64,000 nucleotides of DNA from Nannobrachium achirus (lineage: Eukaryota > Chordata > Actinopteri > Myctophiformes > Myctophidae), in assembly GCA_963921795.1 (NCBI GenBank), contig OY997657.1, positions 31,932,071-31,996,070 of the forward strand. The letters are read 5' to 3'. Below, piece after piece: positions 43,522-57,232 of the stretch (the stretch's first letter is position 1; every line of letters begins with the position of its first letter). Below the pieces are notes generated by a model. The model was not told the origin of the DNA and did not search any database. It saw nothing but the letters and a program-made list of their open reading frames with translations. Position numbers and translations under genes: made by a program.

Positions 43522-44741
43522 AATGCAGTCTGTCAGTCTTGCTGTTGAGGAGCTTCTTGTAACCGCTCAAAGGCTGGATTGCCTGACCATAGGGATCTAT
43601 GAGTCGGCTAAACTCCTGAATACGTGAGTTTTGAGTTTTATACTTGGTCATTTCCAGTTTCACACATTTGAGGTGGAAAATACAGTGAGAGCCAGCCAAT
43701 GAGTCATTGATAAACTAATTGTCTGGTCTGTTTATTTTGACATTGCTGAATTAGACATTGCTAGAATTAAACCTATCAGTTTTCACATGACCTACCAATT
43801 TTCCCAGTATACAGCTTAATTTTCAGATTAATATCTATTGAATTTTGTTGATTTCATTTTATCCGATAATTTCTTACTCTGAGTTTCTATCCTGGCCAAG
43901 TATCCTCTCCGTAACCGACTTATTCTCCTGTTTCCTCAGAGACCCAGACAATGTGGTCCTATGTGTTCTGGCGGCCGACAGTGAGGTTGACGTGGCGCTT
44001 CAGATCCATTTCACCCTGCTGCAGTCGTTCTGCTGCGACAGCGGCATCTCCATCCTCCGCGTCTCCGGGGTGCACCGGCTGCAGCGGCTACTGGAGCAGG
44101 CCCTCGTCACCATGGATGCCAACAGAAACCAGGAGGATCACAGAGATCTCCACTGCATCCTGGTGACGGTGAGTTGACTCGGCAGAGTGGATGTGCAAAA
44201 TGTTACTGCTGCTCACGGCTAAATGAACACATTTAACGGACACGACATATACTGTAGCATATGATGGGATCAGGTCAGGTATCGGATGAGGTGCATCATG
44301 GTAAACTGTGCACTGTGAGAAAACTATTTATAATCACTGCAACATTCCTCATTTGTGTCTACTTTAAGGTAATCTGCGAACCCGTCAGAAAACCACTCTT
44401 CTGGTGGTGCTCCTTAGTTATCATAATAACAACTCTAAACGTTGTGATGGGAGTTACCGACAGATTCAGCTGCAGAGCTCTGAATCTGTCTTGAGACATT
44501 AACTTTAACTGGTACGCTTTTATCCAGAGACTTTGGTTAAATGAATTGAGGTCCTTTGTCTTGCTCAAGGACGAGTCAGCTGAACACGTGTTCTTTCGTA
44601 CCTGTAGCTGACTACTTTGTTTTTGTTCCGCTGCAGAACCCCCAAGCAGACCACTGCAGACTCCTGGAAGTGGGGAACTTCTGCAGGGAAAGCCGAAGCC
44701 TCAACCAGTGGGTGCCTGAACTAGTCCTGCAGGAGCGCTGA
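43522..44741 (+). CDS. gadd45b: Growth arrest and DNA damage-inducible protein GADD45 beta
   Basis: Coding exons 43522-43623 (ATG at 43523), 43940-44168 and 44637-44741 give 144 residues. The 102-nt first exon here equals canonical GADD45 exon 2. Conserved blocks are [86 protein letters not shown]. The RVSG block and LQER ending favour beta over alpha or gamma. GADD45 proteins bind MTK1/MEKK4, PCNA, p21 and CDK1 in stress signalling. The protein is shorter than the usual 159-165 residues: the N-terminal exon appears lost and the acidic loop (EEEEDD in relatives) is reduced to DSEVD. AATAAA lies at 45732-45737. It is convergent with gng7, as in human. Confidence 0.92.
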
Positions 44742-47700
44742 GGAGGGCGGAGGGGGCTTCCAAAACACAATACTGTACCAACAAAACAGGAGCTCTCACT
44801 TTGCAGCTCCACTCACAAGTTCAGGTGCTGATGACCTGGGCGATCATGGTAGGACAGCCTGTAGTGGACTGCAGATGTGCTGTCCTGAATGAGGACAAGG
44901 TGGCTACCAGCGCAACCAAGCAGGAATGCTTCTCTTTCAGAGCAAGTGGAGAGGAACAGTCAGAGCAATTATGGAGTGGACGTTGAGCTCTAGAATCTGT
45001 TCTCTGGATTGGAACATTCATTTGCCACAGTGACGCATGGAAAAGGCGGTGTTGGTATGTGGAATATTTATGCCATTTGGATACACGTGCATCGAGTCCC
45101 ACAGAAACCATGTATTTTTAGGTTTCTAAAAATATGCCTTTTGTTGGTTAATCTTTAACGTACTTGGTTTTCCCCAGTGTTTAACATAAATAATAATAAT
45201 AATAATCTAATGCTAGCAATGCTGGTGATCTGTATCATATGGTTTTACACTTGAGGAGAATGTATTCATGCAACTACTGTACGCTGGGGATTCCAAGTGT
45301 CACAGGTTGTAAAATTGGAAAGATGGTGTGTTGTACGTGTGTGTTGCCGACACATGCATGACAGTATAATGTGTTTTTTTGTTACAATGACAAGCTGGTG
45401 ATTCTTATTCAGTAATAACTGCCATGCGAACTGAAATGGAGATGTCATGCAAGCTTCATTGGCATTGCAAAAATGTGACTGAATTCCAAAACAAATAGTT
45501 CTATGCTGAGGGCCACAACAGAAAAATGGTGCCTTGTCTGTGATCAAAAGTAAAATGTTAACTATGATTTTAGTTTGAAAGACTGTGCTGATAATTAGTG
45601 CCTTTAAGAGAAAGATGTATGCTGTCTAGTGGTACTTAATGTTGCAGAAAAATTACATGTGATTTATGGAATTGTGCTGTGCACAACACCTTATTATGTA
45701 TGAGCTATTTTTGGGCTTTGTGGTCCAGGTGAATAAATTATTGTTTTAACAATCAACAAACTGCGCCATATCAGTCCATTTGGATTCTGTTCGTAATCCA
45801 AAACAAAACATGCTTACGTCATGGAACTAGTAATGATAGCGGAGTAATGTGTTGACATAGCATTTCGGGAATGGAAAAAAGCACACACGTACGTAGGGCA
45901 TTGTCTCTGCAACCATGGTTTCCTCTTGTTGTTAACACAGGACAGTCAGCCAGAGAGGCTGGGGTGGGGACAGAAACTCACCCTTTCACAGACAGGCCAA
46001 ACAAGACCATGTCCTAAGCCTTAAGGGGTTATTAGGGTTACTGTTTGTTGAAAGCATGAGTTCAAATATAGCCCTGCCTGGAGACACGTTTGCATGGCCA
46101 AACTTTCTGGTAGCTGCAGGATCTGTTTCTTCCACAACATTGACCTTGTTCTTCTGCAGTGTTTGCTGCTTCTGTGTTGCTGTACATTATGGCCTTTGTA
46201 TTGCTGAATGCATGCACTTTGCCAAATGTAGAGGAGCTGGGCATGCACAAAATTGCCCTTAGTGTACAATCTACTCATGTTCACCTGTAGGTAAGCACAA
46301 TGTTCTGCAGCCCAGGTTATGTACTCCCTTTACCCGCCTTTCAGACCACGATTGTTTCTCTTCCCCACCCTCCCTCTCACATGTCTTCTGAGAACTCAGG
46401 CAGCAGAGCAGAGGAGAGAGAGAACATTCCGCACATGGGCCTCCCATTTGTTTACTATCAGCCGGACAGGGGAGTGGCTGACTCCGACAGCAGCTGCCAT
46501 TGCTCCACATTGGCCAGTGGTTGATCCACCTCGCGGCTGATTGGCCTTGCATGGATAGGGGGAGGTTGGAGGACCTTGATTTGAAACTTGCAGGTGTCTC
46601 ATGTGACTTGTTCCAGGCGGATTTCAAAGGGCACAGGGACAGTCAGACAGACACTGGTGAAAGGCAACAATAACATTCTTTCAAAATGACCTAACGGGGA
46701 GGGAGGTATTACCTGGCCTGGCCTTTGTTTATAGAATTCAACAAGCCTTTGTCAATTGCATGCATGTGTACTGTACATTATGTAATACAGTATGTACTAA
46801 CATGACTGTTGTGCATGTATGTACTTTGGAAATAGCCAGACACACCTGTTTGCATGCCTCCCTATCCTTGCAACAGGTGCACACATTATGAGAAATGATT
46901 TTCACCAATACCAAAGCTTGCGTTATTATATCATGTTTTTATTAATGTTATCTACTTCTCAATATCATCTTTTTGTTTTTAAACAGCAATATCCACAAAA
47001 TATTAACAGTGTGCAAGAAAACATGAGTTATGGCACATCAGAGAAGAACAGTTACAAAAAATAGATATATTTTCTTCATAATCAATCAAGGCAAAAAAGA
47101 TACATAATACTGTATGCATTACACAGGAGATCAGAACACAAAATATGAGTCTCAGGCAGGGCTCAGGGCCGAATGGTTGATGTTTGATACAAGGTTCACC
47201 AATGAGGAGCCTCGACTCTCCCCACAATTCCAGAAATACATTTTTGGGGCTTGTGTGTGAACAGTGCCACACCACTACTGAACTACGATCTCAAGCCGAG
47301 TGTTCTACTTAAGACTGGTACCTCATTCAGTCTGATGCCCCCAAAACCAGCATTAGCACAACACACGCCACTATAAGGCAAACTAACAACCAACCAATCA
47401 GAAGAATCGCTCTGATTCTTCTGAAACTGCACAACGACTTAAGATTGGTTGTCTCTGATTGCAGCCCAACCAGCAATGGAATGAATAAAAAAACAAAGAA
47501 CATCCTTCAGAGTTTTGGCTGCAAACAACATTGGGAGTCAAGGGTGGAAAGCTGTGTATTGTGTGTATGTGAATGTGCATGTGTGTGTGTATGCATGTGT
47601 GCTTGCTTGCTTTCATTCTCACACCGTGTTCCTACCATAGGACCGTTGAACAGACTCAGACTGGTCTTTCTACTCCTTTGGTTCTGCTGTAGCAGTGCAG

Positions 47701-49474
47701 CACCATATAGTCACCACGACGTGTGCATTTCCATTGGGTTCTTCTCAGGTCAAGTGTACTTCCTCAACCCTCAAATAGGCTAGTTGATGTCACTATCACT
47801 AAAAGAGAGAAAGTTACACTGATCTGTATGTGATAGGTTGAAATATATCCTTAAGAAAAGGCAGACTCCCACAAAACCAATAATTATGCTGTTGTTAGGC
47901 AAATATTACATTTCTCAGTGTATTCAGACCCTAACAGAGCAACAATGGCAACAGACTCCTGCTGGTCAGTAGCTTAGAGAGGCACGTGGACAATTATGTG
48001 TAAAAATGGGGTTTACAGTATAAGTCCCTGTTTCTCCACCCAGCCATTCAAAAAGTTCACTTGTAAAATGGGTTAGTCGCATATTTATGCACAGGAAATG
48101 TTAATATTTTCTAAACAAAACACACACATCCATCTTCTCCACCCAAAAAATGGCATGCCAGTCCTTTCCCCACTAAAACCTGACCGCTGAGGTGAGTCTG
48201 TCATCTGCTGCTGTGACCCAGTAAGAACTGCATGACCTATTCTCCAGTGAGAGTTAGGCTAACCCTGCACTGTGCGACTGTGATATGTGGTATAAATTAC
48301 AACATACCACTCTGTAATCTGGAGGCAGCTCTTTCTCATCCCATTTTCAAAACACACATACACTCACAAACAGACATGCATGCATGCACGTGTGCTATGT
48401 GGCTGAATGTGCATGCAAGCAAATATGCTCATGCATGCACCTCCAGCTATTCCATTGCGCTCAGCTATTGAACACCAAGGCCCCAGTAAGTGAGCACATA
48501 TGCACACACGCATACATTACATACTGAATACACACATACTGATACAGATACTCCCCCCCTGCTCCTGTCTTGTAACTGCACTTTCAGCATGGTCTGTTAA
48601 GTTATGTAAGCAAATGCTTCAAGGAACAAATGCAACCAAGAGATGGGCCCAGGATTTTGTGCCTAAAACAGTAATCATACATGTTCAGTCTTGTACAGAA
48701 TCTTGGAATCATGTTTTATTTTTATTTTATTAGAACAGGTGAACATATCTGTCAGTGGAGGGAGGCACCGGTCTCAAGATATTGCCACTAGTCTCAAGGT
48801 TAATTCTTAATGCTAAAAAAAAACTTAAACCAGACTGGAAACATGTAGTTACTGTATCTCACCCTAGTGACACATTTTGTTCACTTGTTGAATAAAACAC
48901 AATCTTCAGATTAAATACAACACTAAATCACTTAAGATGTATATTGTCTTTGCATTGCAAGAGGTACGCATGCTCACATGCATGCCTGCACACTCGCACA
49001 AGTCCACACATGCTAAACAGCTGTTTGCCACCTCAAAACCCCTGACATGGTGCGGCTAGGTTGTCTATCAGTATAATAGAGGGGCTGTCATGTAACTGAA
49101 ACACCCCACATTTGAGCTGCACGACAGCTAACATGGCTCCAACCGAACGCTGTGTAATACTGTGTCAAAAGTGTCCATGAGCAACAAGCTAAAACGGTTG
49201 CACTCCAACCTGTTAGTTAACTGCAGTTGTTCTTGAAGAGAACATTGTTGTATGTTGTTACATTATGTAAGGACACAAACACCTATACGGTGAACCCGTG
49301 GCAGCCTTTGTACTGTTTACACCACAGGAATGCTGCTCAAGGCGGCCCAGCTAGAGCACTCGGGCCGATTTTCACAGTTTCTTTGACCTTTGCTTCCGGA
49401 AGGTACTGGAAAACCATCCCCAACCATAAGCAAACACTTTCATCTAAAACAACAAAGGACCTACTGCGTTGTAA

Positions 49475-49581
<107 letters not shown>

Positions 49582-51885
49582 TTTATGTATATACAGTAAG
49601 TGCACCTTCTCCCAGCCAATCTCTGCTCCCAATAAAACAAGACTTCAGACAGAAAGATGGATTCTCATCATGTTACGACTGCCATCATTCTTCTGCAGTA
49701 GATAAGAGGTTGGTTCTAGCCACTGAACTGAGGTCAGATGTTGTTTCATCATCTTAAAAAGGATACAATCATAAAAATACAAGGTCCTAATTTCCTGTCT
49801 AATATTAAGTCGTATGTATGTTCCTCATGGGGTGTTGTGTCCACATCTGTGGCTAAAACCAACCTCTAGGAGCACAAGCCTCTTGAACCTCTCAAGACAG
49901 AGAGAATCCTGACTGACAGAACAGAAACATTTAGGCAAAGTAGAGCTAATAAAAATGCAACATCCACTGAGGGGATTCCATGTTCGGAGTAATGTTTTTG
50001 TATCTTATCTTATCTTACAAACACTGTACAGGGTAATACTCAACTGACCAGGTTCCATGGACTCCATAGAATGAAGAAACTCAAACTAAACCAAAACAGC
50101 TACTCTCACTTCTGCACGTCTGAAAGAAAGTTTATACACTTAGTTCATTTTATCTTAGCTTTATCCTTTTTTTTATGTGTTTTGTTTTTACAATCAAGTT
50201 TGGTTTTTTAAAGAGGAGGAGCACGGTAAAGGAAAAGAGAGACAGGAAATTGCTCTGTGATTAGAGTTTCTCGACTAGAACCTCCAATGCGCCAATGAGT
50301 TCATTGGTCATTGCTGTACGTCACTGGTATCCGTTCCCTGACCAATTGAAACCCACAACGCATTAAGGAGCTAGTCAGACATAAATCTTTAGCAGGTCTA
50401 TAGCAGAGCTATATGTGGAGGAGAGGCAAACAGAGGAACAGCATTGGCATCACCAGCAATCCATTTCCTCCATTTTCTCCTCTGATAGTGTGGACTCTGA
50501 TACTGATTATGCCATCACTGAAGCTTGTCTCTTATGAGACCCAAAGTGACCAGAATGGAGGAAAGAGGGGGGAGGAAGGGAGGGGGAAAGCTGGTAACTT
50601 CATTCCACTATTTCATTGAGAGTTTTCACCTCCAGCCTGGGTTCGTTTAGCTTTATTTGAAGGCAGCGTGATTCTAGGGCATGACCAGTCATTCAGCAAC
50701 TGTGATATACTGGAACGCTGGTCAGTGTTCAAGAACCACTCTCTCTCTGGGGTAAAGCACTGGGAGGCTTTGTGTTACAGTAGAATCCTTCACTTAGAAC
50801 CTAACAAAACAGGCAGAAGTTACCCCTGGCACAGATTCAGAGCTCCTCTCATTTTTGCTTAAGACAATGAAAATCTGATCCTGCATCAAGCAGGGGAAGT
50901 GGAACAAACGTCTGGCTACCTCGAAACATACTACAAAGAAATCAATATATTTTGTAATAGTTTCATCTATCAGTAATGCTCCAAAACAATAATCAAAACA
51001 TACTGTATGTTATATTTCACAAATTAGTATTTCTTTAAGAAAAAAGAAAATGCTGTAAACGTGTTGGGGTTAATAGCTTGACTTTGATGTGGAGCAGGTC
51101 ACTATCTTCTCTCCCATGTTGACAAAAGTAGACCTCATACTGTAGGTGGCTAGGTGCAGATCTCAAATCAGCTTAATAAGCTTGAAGTCCACTGACACTA
51201 ATCATAAACCACAGTGGAGAATAGAAACACCGTAGTTCGGCATCTAGATGCAGCGGTCTACTGTATTGGCACAGCTGGGCTTTGGACTGGAGGCTGTGGA
51301 CTGCCATTGTAGGAGCCTTAGACAGAAGTACCCCGGAGTTCCAGAGGTGGAGCTTTTGATAAAACTGGTTGGGAACATGCTTTTTGGCTACTCCAAGGCT
51401 TCAGGACATTTCCTCCACAATAAGTGTCAACTCCCCATGACGAATCACAAGTATGTGGTTCAATTTAAACACCTTGGTTGGCCTTGGCTCAGGCCTGGTG
51501 ATTATTATTTTTTAACTTAAAGCACTTTAGCTTTAGTATCTGGCATGACTGGGTAAGGGATGACCGGTGCCCAGTTGGTCGCCCACACGTACCCACTCCC
51601 ACTCCCACACCCATCCCACGATTAGCCATCCATCCTCCAACCAACCCCTCGCATCACAACACAGGAATACTTTATCCCACAATCCTACTGCATGTGATCT
51701 CCAAAATCCCTTTTCAAGTTAAGCTGACACTTAAGAGTTAATTTAACAGCATATTTGAATATTACCAAAGCACCTTGGTTTATACTCAGTAGGCCTACTG
51801 ATTTTAGCCACTGTGAGCTAGAATGCCTGCCCCTAGCTGTTGCTCTGGTGTATGGCGCTTTTCCAAAGTGGTTTGGGAAAGTTAT

Positions 51886-51887
<2 letters not shown>

Positions 51888-51933
<46 letters not shown>

Positions 51934-52184
51934 ACACGCGCATGTGAGCGAACGCACGCACGCATGCACGCAGGAACACAAACGAGTGTGCATGTGTGTG
52001 AGTGAGTGAGTATGTATTTGTGTGTGTGGAATGAAAAAGGGTTAGGGTAAAATAATTAATTGATGTATTGTATGTGTGAATGTAGATATGCGGATGGGGG
52101 AATGTGTGTAACTGCAAGTGTGTATACTATACGTGCGTGCGTGCGTGCGTGTGTGCGCGCGCGTGTGTGTGTGTGTGTGTGCGC

Positions 52185-52211
<27 letters not shown>
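51888..52211. repeat. Cluster of (TG)n and (TGCG)n repeats
   Basis: TG at 51888-51931, then degenerate CA/CG and TG-rich sequence, then TGCG and TG at 52133-52211. The second run ends about 30 bp before the gng7 stop codon. Confidence 0.9.
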
Positions 52212-52215
<4 letters not shown>

Positions 52216-52242
52216 TCTCAAGGCTGGAGGGGAGGAGCACAG

Positions 52243-53653
52243 CTATAGGATAATGCAGGGCTTCTTGTCCTTAAAGGGGTTCTCGGAGGTGGGGACACCC
52301 ACCAGCAGGGGGTCGCTCCGGGCATGCTGCTCACAGTAACTCATCAGGTCTGCTGCTGCCTTGGACACCTGCAGGGACAGAGCCAGGAAGACCTTGCTGT
52401 CAGGTGGAAATAGGGATGGGATGATAATCGCTATTATCGTTTATCGCGATAAAAAAAACACATATCGTGTCGCGTTGTGAGCTTAGATCTAGTTGATCTA
52501 GTTAGAATAATATATTCATAAGCTCTCGTCAATACTTTTCATTGGTTAAATATTTGAAAATCCCAAAGACAGGCTTAACCACTTTCATTTAAAAAAATGT
52601 AAGACATGTTTTGAGGTTGTAAATTGGCTATTTTGTGAAATATGGAGATCACGGTTTCTGCCCGACAACAACGAAGAGAGAAAGAGAGAGAGAGTGGATG
52701 AGAGGGAGAGAGAGATGAGTGAGAAGAGGAGGGAGGACAGTAAGGAGGGAAAGAGGAGGAAAGGGGAGGGCAAGCATGTGGGGTGGAAAAATAACTCACA
52801 TATCAATATAGAAATACTCTGTTACAAATAAAAGTCTGGAATTCAAAATGTACTTGAGTAAAAGTATGAAAGTGTTGGCATCAAAATGTAAAGTGGAGTG
52901 GCGACAGGAGGAGAGATGGAGCCAGGGAGAACAAGGGGAGAACAGGAAGGGAGAGTGTTTTTTGCACCGTTGGTCCGACCAGTTTAACATTCACCAGGTT
53001 AGCATTCACCAGCGTCGGCAGGTTAGCATTTCACCAGCGTTAGTTTTACTGAGGTTAGGGTTAGGGTTAAGGTTAGGTTTAGTTGTATCTCCGTCCCCCT
53101 GACTTTCGGCTCCTCTGCGCAGCCAATCACAAGCTTCCGCTGCCTTAACCCAGTTGCTTTTTTGATACACTCGGACTGAAGGACCTGCAAAAAACACTCT
53201 CCCAGAACAGGAAATCAGGAGAGAAAGGGGGGGCCATGGGCAGTTGAGTGCGGGCAGGAAGGAGAAAGGAGAGAAAGAGAGAAGGCTAGAAGGAGAATGT
53301 AGGGAGAACTGGGGCAAGAAATAATATGCAGTAGGAAGGAGGGAGGAAAGTGGCAGGGAAGAGAGGAAGGAGGTTGAAAAGAGGACATGAGAACAGTGCA
53401 GGCAGGGAAGAAGGATAGAATGAGAACAGAGAAAATAAATCAGAGAAAGGGCAAAAAGAGCAGAGGAGAGGGGGGTGATGACCCGAGTAGAAGTGATGAG
53501 AAAGAAATGGCAAGTGTGCACGCACGCATGCGTGCGTGCACACTACGCATACACACACACACCATTCTGTACCTTGATGCGTTCGATCCCTGCCTCAATC
53601 CTCAGTTGTTCAACCAGTTTCCTGGCCTGGGCAATGTTATTAGTTGTAGACAT
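52243..53653 (-). CDS. gng7: Guanine nucleotide-binding protein subunit gamma-7
   Basis: Two coding exons (53653-53573 and 52368-52243) join in frame to 68 residues, the length of mammalian GNG7. The protein begins [20 protein letters not shown], continues with [20 protein letters not shown] and ENPFKDKKP, and ends in the prenylation box CIIL. A final leucine predicts geranylgeranylation at the cysteine. The G-protein gamma subunit pairs with beta at the inner plasma membrane. In mammals gamma-7 is abundant in striatum and couples to dopamine and adenosine receptors. The intron carries a TIR element (52949-53203). Non-coding upstream exons are likely, and two candidates are listed. Confidence 0.96.
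52810..52890. repeat. AAGTA-type repeat fragment
   Basis: AAATACTCTGTTACAAATAA and ACTTGAGTAAAAGTATGAAA match the segment at 58100-58160. Partial copy in the gng7 intron. Confidence 0.5.
52949..53203. mobile_element. TIR element in gng7 intron
   Basis: GGGAGAGTGTTTTTTGCA at 52949-52966 pairs with TGCAAAAAACACTCTCCC ending at 53203. The next bases (TTGGTCCGA / TCGGACTGAA) are also partly inverted. The interior holds tandem GGTTAGCATT-CACCAGCG copies and telomere-like TTAGGG units. Confidence 0.75.
53053..53078. repeat. Short interstitial telomere-like repeat
   Basis: GAGGTTAGGGTTAGGGTTAA followed by GGTTAG is about four TTAGGG-like units. A shorter pair is at 17391-17403. Confidence 0.7.
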
Positions 53654-54098
53654 ACTGATCCATCAGAATACACCAACACCACAGAAAACTGATAGAGAGA
53701 GATGGAGAGAGGGTGGGGACAGTAGGCAGGCACATGGACAGACAGAAACGACAAAGATGGAAAGAAACAGGGAGGTAGAGTTATAATCCCAGAACTATTG
53801 TTCAACCCAAATGTTGATTAGGTAGGCCTACGGTATAAGGAAATGGTGTGGCAGCTAGCAGCCATTTCAGGGTCTAAAGTAAAACCTAAACATTTATTCA
53901 AGATTAAACATTTTATGAAACCAGGTTAGCATTGAGCTTAACTAATTTACTAGTTAGAGTTAGAGCACCGCCATGTGGTGAGTGTGTGGTATTAAACACG
54001 AGTATATCATTTTAGATGGCAGTCTGTAATAGAAAATGTACACTGGAAATACAATTATAACATTTGCATGATAAGTAATAAAGCTAAGGAAAAGCACA

Positions 54099-54209
<111 letters not shown>

Positions 54210-54216
54210 TACCTAC

Positions 54217-54304
54217 CTGACTGATGGTACGCAGAATGTGTTCTGCTCTGTCAGAATGAAGCTGTGAACTGCCACAGACAAGTTGTGGACACTGCTGGGC
54301 TGGG
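54217..54304 (-). other. Candidate non-coding gng7 exon
   Basis: On the minus strand, GTTCTCAG|CCCAGCCC (acceptor) and CAGTCAG|GTAGGT (donor) bound 88 bases. There is no strong coding potential. It lies upstream of the first coding exon, where mammalian GNG7 has untranslated exons. Splice-site evidence only. Confidence 0.3.
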
Positions 54305-54663
54305 CTGAGAACAGTCACAAATTGTGAGCAGCTGAGCTCACATTGGTCTCTCCAGGGTCTCTCTGAAGGGCACAGGTGAGTTGAAGAGGCAAGTTGGCTG
54401 TTGACTGGGGAGAAACACACAGTAAAGCCCTCTGTGTTTATTCATTTGTAAGCCTGAAAGTGGTGACAAAAATAATCGATTCAGCAATGCATCGCAATTT
54501 GTCCGCGCTCGATTCTGCATCGATGCAGCAACAGGTAACGACAATCAAAGCCTATAATTATATATTAATTATAATTGCGACCGTAGGTCGCAGTTTAGTA
54601 TGTGAACGGTCACAGCTTGTGCGTATGTATCTCTGTCTATAACGCCTAACACTGTGGTTCTAT

Positions 54664-54790
54664 GGGTTTGTCGCTCTGACATCATGCTCTGACATCACTG
54701 TGATGTCAGGGGAACCACACTAAATAGAATGGGTTTGCCGCTCTGACATCACGCGCTGGCTTCACTGTGATGTCACACTAACAGAATCCC
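54664..54790. repeat. Two 67-bp tandem units with TGACATCA sites
   Basis: GGGTTTGTCGCTCTGACATCA starts a unit at 54664 and, with one change, another at 54731. Each contains CTCTGACATCA and the complementary CTGTGATGTCA, so each unit can fold. Confidence 0.75.
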
Positions 54791-55569
54791 TTTTATTATG
54801 CCCATATATGGAGGTCCGTGATGTCATCAATATTAAGCCCATATCTAACAGGACTTCTAAGGGAATGCCCATACATGGAGGCCACATCGGCCACATAGCA
54901 CACTAACGGCTGGTTCTACAGACAGGGATCTCCATGTAAATAAAAGGGTATGATGTCAGATGTCATAGACATCATAGGACTTTCACATAACGAATAACTG
55001 AGTAAGCATGTTTTGTTTGGGCTCTCACAGCATATGTCCATATACAGTACATGGGTAACTGGTCCGATATTACTGGCCAGATGGCCAAGAATTGCTGCGC
55101 GCCCTGAGGCGTCTTACTAGTATAATTGTAATACTGTGTATAATATTATACATATCATTCTAAATAAACGAAATAAATGAAAATGTTTCTATGTTGGGCA
55201 GTAATATAGAAAAGTGTGATGCATCTTGAATCGAATCCATACCTGAATTGTAATCGAATTGAAATGTAAGGGCAGTGCCAAATGCACACCTCTAAAATAG
55301 ACCTGTAAGGGTAATTTGCTTACATTTGTACACGGTCAAAAGTTAGACCCAAAAAATGTTTACACTTTTATACCTGATTTGTATTAATATCATGATTCAA
55401 AAAATAGTTTAATTGTTCTCTGATTAGGGTAACAACAGCCTTACCATTTGAAACACACATGATACTGTGCAGCATAGATTCAGTGGTCTAGTTTTCAATG
55501 CACACTATAAAAGCATGATTGTACATAGTTAATCAAATCACACGTTCTAAGCATAATATAGACATTCTG

Positions 55570-55570
<1 letters not shown>

Positions 55571-55630
<60 letters not shown>

Positions 55631-55817
55631 GCGCGCGTGCGTGCGCGCGCGTGTGTGTGTGTGTGTCTCTCTCTCTCTCTCTCTGTCCCAGAGAGTCTAG
55701 CTTTAATTACTCCTGCTGTGGATTAGCTGAGATTCATGTCTGTAATTAGGTATGTGTGTGTGTGCTCACGCGTGAGCATGCATGTGCGCGCACATGGGCG
55801 CGCACGCGCGCACGCAC

Positions 55818-55902
<85 letters not shown>
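55571..55902. repeat. TG/TGCG, CT and CG/AC microsatellite cluster
   Basis: TG and TGCG units at 55571-55667, (CT)n to 55684, then CG-rich and AC repeat at 55795-55902. Confidence 0.95.
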
Positions 55903-55904
<2 letters not shown>

Positions 55905-57199
55905 GAGAGGGAGTTATGGAGACTACTGTTATTATTTGAATGCTGTCTCTGATTTCCTGTTTCTGAGTATCTAGTTTTGAGTCTCTCTTTCTCTCTGATC
56001 ACAGTTTTTCAGAGTGTGACAGACAGATCTTTACCATCACATTGTATCTGTTTTCTCCACCTTGCCATACATGTTACAGAAGTATCTGAGAGAATCACTA
56101 CAGACCTACTTTGATTAAATGTTAATTTATGTAACAATTAAAAAAAAACTGTAAGGGTCCCTTTGGATATTATTAAGCGTCCTGCGAAGCTTCGCCAAAG
56201 TGACCCTGGGCGCACAACAAACTTTGAGCGCTTTGTGCCAAGATGTAGGCCAGATGTACTATAGGCCACGCTTCAGAGCCCGGACAAAGCCAGATGTTGG
56301 AGCTAGCTCCTTCCAGGAGCACCGAAAATAATGTGTAATTCGTTCTCTGCTTTATTAAGTATAAAAAGTATGTCAAGGACCCCCAAATTGACACTTATTA
56401 GCCTGTGGACCCCCATTTGAAAAGATAAACGTGACCAGGGACCACCTTTAGTAACACATAGAGAAGTTTTGTGGGTCTAGCAGTGATTCTCAACCATTTT
56501 AATTTCAATGACCCCCAGTTTGACATGCATTAGGCTACAGACCCCCATTCAATAGTATTTCTTAAGTTGTGAGACCCCAATTTATATTGTAAAATCAATG
56601 TTAATTGAGTGTACAAATGGAACCAAATGGACCACTGATTTCATTATAGCCTGTTGATTTCTCAAACTTTCTGATAAAGCATTAGCATTACTAAGACAGA
56701 AAGTAGGCATATTATCAGCCTACTTTGAGAGAAGGTGTGCGAGCCCCCCCAAAAAAAACACATTTCAACCACAAATCTCAATAAACACCCCGATTATCTT
56801 CAAACGCGACGCAGAGAATCGAACATGTGTGCTGACAATTTCTCGTCCGGACCAGCCGGGTCCATATTCTTTACAGCCACCCTATTGTCAAAAACCGTAG
56901 CGGGGACGGACGGGCCATAGTGCGAGCAATTCATCAGCCACGCTCAGGCGCAAATTCTTAAAGCTTATTGATCATGAATTATCGTCAGCACTGATCGCGG
57001 TAGATAGGCTAAACGGGCCGATAGCCTATAGGCCCTCTAGTCCAAAGCGTATGAAAACACAATGCGGGCATTTTGATGGATAGAACAGCATGTCCTCTCT
57101 CCCATGGCTATGCATACACACGCGCACGCACGAACGCGTGCGTACGCATAGCCACGGGAGAGTCCCATGGCTATATACACGCACGCACGCACGTACAAG

Positions 57200-57232
<33 letters not shown>

